From Litorivicinus lipolyticus (GTDB lineage Bacteria; Pseudomonadota; Gammaproteobacteria; Pseudomonadales; Litorivicinaceae), in contig NZ_CP045871.1 of the NCBI RefSeq assembly GCF_009650135.1, positions 930,001-994,000 of the forward strand: a stretch of DNA of 64,000 nucleotides, read 5' to 3'. Below the pieces are notes generated by a model that had not been told where the DNA came from, did not search any database, and worked only from the letters and a program-made list of their open reading frames with translations. Positions within the stretch are counted from its first letter, which is position 1; the number at the start of each line of letters is the position of its first letter. This document shows, piece after piece, positions 58,440 to 64,000 of the stretch. Position numbers and translations under genes: made by a program.

Positions 58440-59154
58440 CGACGACGGCGTGCATGCACCTGGGTTGGCTGCTTTGGCCGACGCCCTGTCGCAGATTGCC
58501 GAGGTGTTGGTGGTGGCACCGGACCGTGATCATTCCGGTGCCAGCAACAGCCTAACCCTGACCCGCCCATTGTCGGTGGAGCGGTTAGAGAACGGTTTTT
58601 ACAAGTGCGACGGCACGCCGACAGACTGCGTGCATTTGGGGTTGCGGTTGTTCAAAGACCACGCTCCGGACTTTGTCGTTTCGGGCATCAATGCCGGGCC
58701 TAACTTGGGCGACGATGTGCTTTATTCTGGCACCGTCGCGGCGGCCATGGAAGGCCGCTTTCTGGGTATGCCGGCGCTGGCGGTATCGTTGGAAAAACGC
58801 GATCAATGGCACTATCAAACGGCCGCCCATTGGGCCTGCGAAGTGGTCCGTCACTTGCCCAACCTGGCCCCTGGGCGGGTCTTGAACCTGAACGTGCCGG
58901 GAGTGCCCTTGGCGGATATCGAGGGCATGGAAGTGACCCGTTTAGGCCATCGCACCATGGGAGCCGACCCGATTCGCGTCGCCGATCCCCGTGGTAAAGA
59001 GCGGCTATGGTTGAGCCTGGCCGGCGAAGCGCTGGATGCCGGTCCCGGTACCGACTTTAATGCGCTGCGCCGTAATCGGGTCTCGCTGACGCCGGTGCAA
59101 CCGGACATGACCGCGCATGCGGATATGGATGAATTGGCCTCGCTGTGGGATTGA
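58417..59154 (+). CDS. surE: 5'-nucleotidase/polyphosphatase SurE
   Basis: Stationary-phase survival nucleotidase. 245 residues with metal motif ILISNDDGVHAPGL (two Asp), DRDHSGASNSLTL, and VSGINAGPNLGDDVLYSGTV. The ATG lies within the end of truD; 3' end overlaps pcm by 10 bp. Confidence 0.95.
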   Translation: MPRILISNDDGVHAPGLAALADALSQIAEVLVVAPDRDHSGASNSLTLTRPLSVERLENGFYKCDGTPTDCVHLGLRLFKDHAPDFVVSGINAGPNLGDDVLYSGTVAAAMEGRFLGMPALAVSLEKRDQWHYQTAAHWACEVVRHLPNLAPGRVLNLNVPGVPLADIEGMEVTRLGHRTMGADPIRVADPRGKERLWLSLAGEALDAGPGTDFNALRRNRVSLTPVQPDMTAHADMDELASLWD

Positions 59155-59801
59155 GTCGCGACGCCAACACCGAAGCGCGCCATCGCCTGGTCGGTTTGCT
59201 GCAGGAACAGGGCATCACCAATCAGCGCGTGCTGAATGCCTTTTGGCAGGTTCCACGCCACCAATTTATCGAGCCGGCGCTTCAGTTTCGGGCCTACGAA
59301 GACGTCACCTTACCGATCGGCTTTCAACAGACGCTGTCGCGCCCGAGCGTGGTCGCATTTCAGCTGCAACGCGCGTTGTCGCGGGTCCCAAAACCGCGTT
59401 TCATTCTTGAAATTGGTTCCGGGTCTGGCTACCAGACGGCGCTGCTGACGCACCTGTGCCTGCGTGTTTACAGCGTCGAACGTATCGCCGGACTGCACCA
59501 GTGCGTTGATCAGCGGTTGCGTGGTTTGGGCCAGCGTAACTTCCGCTTGCGCCACGGTGATGGCTTTGATGGTTGGGCTCAGCATGGCCCCTTTGAGGTG
59601 ATTATTGCGGCGGCCTGCGCCCCGCAAGTCCCCGAGGCATGGCTGGAGCAGCTGGCGCCGGGGGGTGTCATGTTGATGCCGATCGAGCAGAGCACGGGAC
59701 AGGCGATGCTAGAAGTTCATAAAACCGACGACGGCGAGGTCCACCAAATGATCGTCAACGAGGCCAGTTTCGTGCCGTGCTTGCCGGGTAAAGTCGGGTG
59801 A
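59145..59801 (+). CDS. pcm: Protein-L-isoaspartate O-methyltransferase
   Basis: Repairs isoaspartyl residues using SAM. 218 residues with the PCMT opening VPRHQFIEPALQFRAYED, SAM-binding ILEIGSGSGYQTALL and VYSVERIAGL. GTG 59145 start inside the surE end. GTG of the next gene overlaps its TGA. Confidence 0.94.
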   Translation: MGLSRDANTEARHRLVGLLQEQGITNQRVLNAFWQVPRHQFIEPALQFRAYEDVTLPIGFQQTLSRPSVVAFQLQRALSRVPKPRFILEIGSGSGYQTALLTHLCLRVYSVERIAGLHQCVDQRLRGLGQRNFRLRHGDGFDGWAQHGPFEVIIAAACAPQVPEAWLEQLAPGGVMLMPIEQSTGQAMLEVHKTDDGEVHQMIVNEASFVPCLPGKVG

Positions 59802-60625
59802 CGCCGTTGGCGATTGCCCTGCGCGGGCTGTGCATGGGGGCGGCCGATGCGGTGCCCGGCGTCAGTGGCGGCACGGTGGCACTGATCGCGGGTATTTACC
59901 CGCGCTTGCTTGGCGTCATCGGTGCGCTACGGCCATCGCTGTGGGGCGTGCTTCGTCGCGACGGCATTGGCGCGGTATGGCGCGCGCTGGACGGAAATTT
60001 TGCGCTGGCGTTGTTAGTGGGTATTGCGTTTGGCTTATTCGGGCTAAGCACGCTGGTATTAGCCGGGTTGGCCGCGTTTCCAGCCTTGGTCTGGGCGGCG
60101 TTCTTGGGCTTAGTGATGGCCGCGGTGCCAGTGTTGGCACGCGCCGTGACACACTGGAGCCTCAGTTGCTGGGTGTGGCTGACGCTGGGCCTTGGTTTGG
60201 CGTCTGGGCTGGGCTGGATGGAGATCAGCGTGCCGCAAACGACCTTGGGTTATGTGGTCGGCGGTACCTTGGCATTGTCGGCAATGATCTTGCCGGGCTT
60301 GTCCGGCAGTTTCGTGCTGCTATTGGTGGGGTTATACCAGCCGGTATTCAGTGCGTTGCACGCGGCCAATATGTCGGTGGTGGTGCCTTTCGCCGGCGGC
60401 GCACTGGTCGGGCTGTTGGGGATGGCGCGCGTGCTGAGTTGGTTGCTGGCTCGCCATCAGCCACAGGTTATGGCCTGTTTGATCGGCCTAATGGTCGGCA
60501 GTTGTGTTCAGTTATGGCCGTTTAACCACGCCCCGTGGAGCGCTGTTAATGCGGCGTTGGCGTTGGCGGGCTTGGTACTCGGGTGTGTTGCCGTATGGGG
60601 GTTGGATCGTTGGTCAAAAACCTAA
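59798..60625 (+). CDS. DUF368 membrane protein, PopT-like undecaprenyl-phosphate transporter
   Basis: A 275-residue protein with about eight to nine helices and the DUF368 hallmark near its start (GLCMGAADAVPGVSGGTVALI), with a second such motif ILPGLSGSFVLLLVGLY in the C-terminal half, as expected for an inverted-repeat transporter. DUF368 members have been shown to recycle undecaprenyl phosphate (PopT); that role here is by family. GTG 59798 overlaps pcm; the 3' end overlaps nlpD by 31 bp. In E. coli and Pseudomonas pcm and nlpD are adjacent, so this gene is an insertion in the cluster. Confidence 0.85.
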   Translation: MTPLAIALRGLCMGAADAVPGVSGGTVALIAGIYPRLLGVIGALRPSLWGVLRRDGIGAVWRALDGNFALALLVGIAFGLFGLSTLVLAGLAAFPALVWAAFLGLVMAAVPVLARAVTHWSLSCWVWLTLGLGLASGLGWMEISVPQTTLGYVVGGTLALSAMILPGLSGSFVLLLVGLYQPVFSALHAANMSVVVPFAGGALVGLLGMARVLSWLLARHQPQVMACLIGLMVGSCVQLWPFNHAPWSAVNAALALAGLVLGCVAVWGLDRWSKT

Positions 60626-61389
60626 TCGTGGTGTCGCTATTGGCGGGCTGCAGTAGCTATCAAGCGCCGCTATCGGATCGTTCGGCGCAGTCCGAGCGGG
60701 TTGAAGTCACGACCCGGCGCACACCGGGTTCGGTCGAGGGTGGTATTCCGCTCGGCACGCGCTACACGGTCCAACCGGGTGACACCCTGTACGGGGTTGC
60801 CTTTCGCTTCGAGTTGGACCCGGAACGGTTCGCTGCGGCCAATCGTATCGCGCCATTCTCGGGGCTAACCGCAGGACGCTCGGTGGTGCTGGCTGAGGCG
60901 ACACCGCCGCCATCCCCGGTCAGTTCAAGCGTGGCGGTGACGGCGCCTAAGACGTCGGTTCAAGCCAAGCCTGTGACCGTGGCTAAGGCGCGCAGTGCGG
61001 CGGCGGTCAACGCGGGCCCCTTGGCCTGGCAGTGGCCGGTGCCAGGCTCGGTGCTTGAGCGATTCAGCACTAAACAGCGCTTTAGTCGCAGCTTGCGCAT
61101 TGCGGGCAACCGCGGTGAGCCGGTTAAAGCGGCCGCGGCTGGGCGCGTGGTGTACGCCGGTGACGGCCTGGTCGGGCTCGGAAATTTAGTCTTAATTCGA
61201 CACGATGAAACCTGGCTAAGCGCCTACGGTCACAATGATCGGTTGGATGTTCAGGTTAATCAAAACGTTAGTGCCGGCGATGTCATCGCGCGACTGGGCA
61301 GCACCGGCACGGACCAGCCGAAATTGCATTTTGAGCTGCGCCGCAACGGTGAACCTGTCGATCCGAGCAAAGTGCTACCTGTACGATAG
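60595..61389 (+). CDS. nlpD: Lipoprotein NlpD (LysM plus degenerate LytM domain)
   Basis: Activator of the division amidase AmiC. 264 residues: lipobox LLAGCSS, LysM (YTVQPGDTLYGVAFRF) near residue 60, and a C-terminal LytM/M23 domain (from about 145) in which zinc ligands are missing from the first motif, as in NlpD/EnvC. The ATG at 60595 gives a typical lipoprotein signal; TTG 60610 is possible. The gene begins inside the DUF368 3' end. E. coli NlpD is longer (379), mainly in the linker. Confidence 0.92.
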   Translation: MGVGSLVKNLIVVSLLAGCSSYQAPLSDRSAQSERVEVTTRRTPGSVEGGIPLGTRYTVQPGDTLYGVAFRFELDPERFAAANRIAPFSGLTAGRSVVLAEATPPPSPVSSSVAVTAPKTSVQAKPVTVAKARSAAAVNAGPLAWQWPVPGSVLERFSTKQRFSRSLRIAGNRGEPVKAAAAGRVVYAGDGLVGLGNLVLIRHDETWLSAYGHNDRLDVQVNQNVSAGDVIARLGSTGTDQPKLHFELRRNGEPVDPSKVLPVR

Positions 61390-61631
61390 GGCAGGATGGA
61401 CCATTAGCTTGGACCTTGGGTCATAAGTCTGTGACCTGTATCTCATTATTATCCGTTTAGTCGAGTGGAAAGCTGCCGATATCTAGTCTATGTGACAAGA
61501 ATCAGACGTTTTTACTCCGGGCTATTAGGACTTGAGTCACAAACCGCTCGCCGCTGGGTTGGTAGTTTGAGTCTCCGGGTGCAGGACGACCAACATCATG
61601 CGCACATCGGCGCAGTTTGGAGCAGACGATT

Positions 61632-62582
61632 ATGGCAACGGCAGCCGCAACCAAAAAAACGCTAGTAACCGACGACCTGATGGTGGATGTCGCCGATACT
61701 GTGCTTGATTCGGGGTCGGCAGCGGTCGAGCCGAAGGAAGATAATCGCTCGCTAGATGCGACTCAGATGTACCTGAGTGAAATTGGTTTTTCGCCGCTGT
61801 TGACGCCGGCCGAAGAAGTTCACTTTGCGCGCTTAGCTCAAAAAGGCGACGACGCAGGGCGTCGACGTATGATCGAGAGCAACCTACGCTTGGTGGTCAA
61901 AATTGCACGCCGTTACCTCAACCGCGGTTTGTCACTGCTCGATCTGGTGGAGGAGGGCAACCTCGGCTTGATTCGTGCGGTCGAAAAGTTTGATCCCGAA
62001 CGCGGTTTCCGTTTTTCAACTTATGCGACCTGGTGGATTCGCCAATCCATTGAGCGCGGCCTGATGAACCAGACGCGCACCATTCGCCTGCCGATCCACG
62101 TCGTCAAAGAATTGAATGTGTACCTGCGCACCGCCCGCAAGCTGGCGCAAACGCTGGACCACGAACCGACGCCCGATGACATCGCCACGGAGCTGGAATG
62201 TGACGTCAATGACGTGCGTAAGATGCTGCGTTTGAACGAACGCGTGACCTCCATGGACACGCCGTTGGGTGGTGAAACCGAGCGCACCGTGGTCGACACG
62301 GTGGCCGACCCGAATGACGGTGACCCGTCTGAGATTCTGCAAAACGACGATTTGACTCAAAATTTGGACCATTGGCTGGGCGAGCTGACTGAAAAACAAC
62401 GCGAAGTCATCTCGCGCCGGTTTGGTCTGCGTGGCCACCAGCCGTCAACCCTCGAAGACGTCGGCCGCGAAATTGGTCTGACCCGCGAGCGCGTGCGTCA
62501 AATCCAAGTCGATGGGTTGAAGCGCCTGCGCCAGACCCTGGAACGTCACGGGCTTAACCCCGAGCAGTTGTTCAACGCTTAG
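61632..62582 (+). CDS. rpoS: Sigma factor RpoS
   Basis: Stationary-phase sigma. 316 residues: region 1.2 ([21 protein letters not shown]), region 2 ([22 protein letters not shown] and [14 protein letters not shown]), region 3, and region 4 helix-turn-helix ([20 protein letters not shown]). The ATG at 61632 has GGAG 9 bp upstream. A 242-bp upstream gap should hold its promoter; boxes are weak. NlpD coding sequence may also carry promoters, as in E. coli. Confidence 0.96.
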   Translation: MATAAATKKTLVTDDLMVDVADTVLDSGSAAVEPKEDNRSLDATQMYLSEIGFSPLLTPAEEVHFARLAQKGDDAGRRRMIESNLRLVVKIARRYLNRGLSLLDLVEEGNLGLIRAVEKFDPERGFRFSTYATWWIRQSIERGLMNQTRTIRLPIHVVKELNVYLRTARKLAQTLDHEPTPDDIATELECDVNDVRKMLRLNERVTSMDTPLGGETERTVVDTVADPNDGDPSEILQNDDLTQNLDHWLGELTEKQREVISRRFGLRGHQPSTLEDVGREIGLTRERVRQIQVDGLKRLRQTLERHGLNPEQLFNA

Positions 62583-62671
62583 CCCACCTTCGGCGCGGCC
62601 TAGTCTATGATGACAGTCTTTGCCATGACGGAGCGGCCTGTGCCACTACCATGTATTGATTTGGCCCGCGT

Positions 62672-63436
62672 ATGAGCGGGTTATTTGATCTAACCGGCAA
62701 GACGGCGTTGGTGACCGGCGTCAAGCGCGGCATTGGGCGCGGCATTGCCGAGGGCCTAGCCGGTGCCGGAGCCGATATTATCGGCGTTAGTGCCACGCTG
62801 GACCCACACGACAGTGATGTTGGCCGTTCGGTGACTTCGATGGGGCGACGTTTTGACGGCTACGCCGCGGATTTTAGCGATCGCGCGTCGGTCGACGAAT
62901 TGATCCAGCAGTTAAATGCCAGCGCGCGCCGGATCGACATCTTGGTCAATAATGCCGGCACTATTATGCGGGCGCCCGCAATCGAACATCCCGACGACTG
63001 GTTTGATCAGGTGATTGAAGTCAATCTGCGGGCCCAGTTTGTACTGACCAAAGCGGTCGCAAAAGGCATGCTGGAGCGCGGCACGGGCAAAATCATCTTC
63101 ACCGCGTCATTGTTGACCTTTCAAGGCGGCATCACGGTGCCTGGGTATGCCGCATCCAAAGGTGCCATCGGCCAGTTGACCAAAGCGCTGGCCAACGAAT
63201 GGGCCGGCAAAGGCGTGTGCGTCAATGCGATAGCACCCGGTTATGTGGCCACCGACAATACCCAAGCGCTTCAGGACGACGCGGGTCGATATCAGTCGAT
63301 TGTGGACCGCATTCCAGTCGGCCGCTGGGGCGTGCCGGATGACTTTGCCGGCCCGGCGGTATTTTTAGCGTCGAGCGCATCGGACTATGTCCAGGGCACA
63401 GTGCTGACGGTTGATGGCGGCTGGATGGGGCGCTAG
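62672..63436 (+). CDS. KduD-like short-chain dehydrogenase (2-dehydro-3-deoxygluconate 5-dehydrogenase)
   Basis: Classical SDR of 254 residues: NAD motif VTGVKRGIGRGIA, NNAG, catalytic Ser/Tyr/Lys in TASLLTFQGG and GYAASKGA. The segments SMLSFQGGI-like TASLLTFQGGI, NAIAPGYVATDNTQAL, DRIPVGRWGVPDDF and the ending VDGGWMGR align strongly with KduD. It would interconvert 2-dehydro-3-deoxygluconate and its diketo form in pectin/uronate catabolism. It sits alone beside rpoS with no other uronate genes; other sugar SDRs cannot be excluded. Confidence 0.75.
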   Translation: MSGLFDLTGKTALVTGVKRGIGRGIAEGLAGAGADIIGVSATLDPHDSDVGRSVTSMGRRFDGYAADFSDRASVDELIQQLNASARRIDILVNNAGTIMRAPAIEHPDDWFDQVIEVNLRAQFVLTKAVAKGMLERGTGKIIFTASLLTFQGGITVPGYAASKGAIGQLTKALANEWAGKGVCVNAIAPGYVATDNTQALQDDAGRYQSIVDRIPVGRWGVPDDFAGPAVFLASSASDYVQGTVLTVDGGWMGR

Positions 63437-63457
63437 CGGCTGGGGCTTGTGCATAAA

Positions 63458-63486
63458 AAAAAGGGAAGCCCTAGGGCTTCCCTTTT
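63458..63486. terminator. Bidirectional terminator between the SDR and fdxA
   Basis: AAGGGAAGCCC (63461-63471) and GGGCTTCCCTT (63474-63484) form an 11-bp perfect stem with a TA loop and A/T tracts on both sides, serving two convergent genes. Confidence 0.85.
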
Positions 63487-63501
63487 GTGTGTGTGGCGAG
63501 C

Positions 63502-63825
63502 TTAGCGTGCCAGTAATTTTCCCTTGCCCGGTTTGCCGTTCCATTCGTCGGCGTCGGCGGGGGCGTCTTTGCGCTCGGCGATGTTCGGCCACACCTCGGC
63601 CAAATCGGCGTTGATCTGGATGTACTGTTCTTGATCCGCCGGCAGTTCATCCTCAGACAAGATCGCCTCGGCGGGGCATTCAGGCTCACACAGGGCGCAG
63701 TCGATGCATTCGTCTGGGTGAATCACCAGAAAATTTGGGCCTTCGTAAAAGCAATCCACCGGGCAGACTTCGACGCAGTCGGTGTACTTACACTTGATGC
63801 AGTTTTCGGTGACGACAAAGGTCAT
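63502..63825 (-). CDS. fdxA: 7Fe ferredoxin FdxA
   Basis: 107-residue ferredoxin with [20 protein letters not shown] and [17 protein letters not shown], binding 3Fe-4S and 4Fe-4S clusters. The rest of the chain is the C-terminal tail of the Azotobacter FdI/FdxA type. rpoS-fdxA-mutS is the Pseudomonas order, kept here. 56 bp after mutS on the same strand. Confidence 0.95.
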   Translation of the reverse strand: MTFVVTENCIKCKYTDCVEVCPVDCFYEGPNFLVIHPDECIDCALCEPECPAEAILSEDELPADQEQYIQINADLAEVWPNIAERKDAPADADEWNGKPGKGKLLAR

Positions 63826-63881
63826 GCGGCTATCCTCAGAAATTTTCGCAGGCCGTAGTCTAATGACTCAAGCCCGTCCGG

Positions 63882-64000
63882 TCACGAGTTTGCTCGGACT
63901 TTCAGGCTATATAAGTATTCCAATGCCGCGCGTGGCGTCAGTTCATCGACGTCGAGCGCGGCGACTTCGTTGACCCAGTCCGGCAGCGCGGCCGCCGGTG
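63882..64000 (-). CDS. mutS: 3' end of DNA mismatch repair protein MutS (partial)
   Basis: Reading inward from the window edge gives 38 codons before a TGA at 63884-63882, ending ELTPRAALEYLYSLKVRANS. The LTPREAL-x-x-LY-x-LK ending is the characteristic MutS C-terminal tail, and mutS is the usual neighbour of fdxA. The body of the gene lies outside the window. Confidence 0.85.
   Translation of the reverse strand, partial: PAAALPDWVNEVAALDVDELTPRAALEYLYSLKVRANS

Overview
The window looks like chromosome of a marine-type gammaproteobacterium. It has a complete Na+-translocating NADH:quinone reductase operon, a Kdo/lipid A/BAM envelope cluster, RpoS with NlpD, SlyX and BolA. Gene order closely matches Pseudomonas and Oceanospirillales: long GAPDH before nqr; map-glnD-dapC-yffB-dapD-dapE; rpsB-tsf-pyrH-frr-uppS-cdsA-dxr-rseP-bamA-skp-lpxD-fabZ-lpxA-lpxB-rnhB-dnaE-accA-tilS-pyrG-kdsA-eno-ftsB-ispD-ispF-truD-surE-pcm-nlpD-rpoS-fdxA/mutS. 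A genus cannot be fixed by eye; an Oceanospirillales-like lineage is an inference only. Genes are tightly packed, with many 1-8 bp overlaps and frequent GTG or TTG starts.

Layout. 1-4.8 kb: a gene tail, an EamA permease, a small basic protein, a Tat-exported dienelactone-hydrolase-like protein, an MFS permease, glutamate racemase (murI) and an orphan receiver-domain protein. 4.8-8.3 kb: a compact sugar-acid operon on the minus strand (FadR-type regulator, enolase-superfamily dehydratase/cycloisomerase, KDGal kinase, KDPGal aldolase) with a perfect palindrome at its promoter. 8.46-9.32 kb: tRNA-Ser(UGA) followed by a tandem array in which its last 19 bp are repeated, the most unusual structure in the window. 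9.5-11.5 kb: a frame-disrupted secreted-protein gene, a GST and a LysE exporter. 11.5-23.2 kb: long-form GAPDH, nqrABCDEF-apbE-nqrM, sthA and an amidase. 23.2-32.8 kb: a structured leader or small RNA, bolA, trhO, slyX, a membrane cold-shock-domain protein, and the minus-strand lysine/nitrogen cluster dapE-dapD-yffB-dapC-glnD-map. 32.8-62.6 kb: one nearly uninterrupted plus-strand run of essential genes from rpsB to rpoS, with a DUF368 (PopT-like) gene between pcm and nlpD. 62.6-64 kb: a KduD-like dehydrogenase, ferredoxin fdxA and the 3' end of mutS.

How the genes work together. The nqr operon encodes a primary sodium pump together with its flavin transferase (apbE) and maturation factor (nqrM); sthA next door balances NADH and NADPH. 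The dap genes make diaminopimelate for peptidoglycan, and murI supplies D-glutamate. uppS, cdsA, bamA, skp, lpxA/B/D, fabZ, kdsA and the PopT-like gene serve envelope assembly and lipid-carrier recycling; dxr, ispD and ispF make the isoprenoid precursors that uppS uses. The sugar-acid operon should end in pyruvate plus glyceraldehyde-3-phosphate, but it contains no transporter and its first enzyme is not a canonical galactonate dehydratase. A KduD-like dehydrogenase of related chemistry lies 54 kb away beside rpoS.
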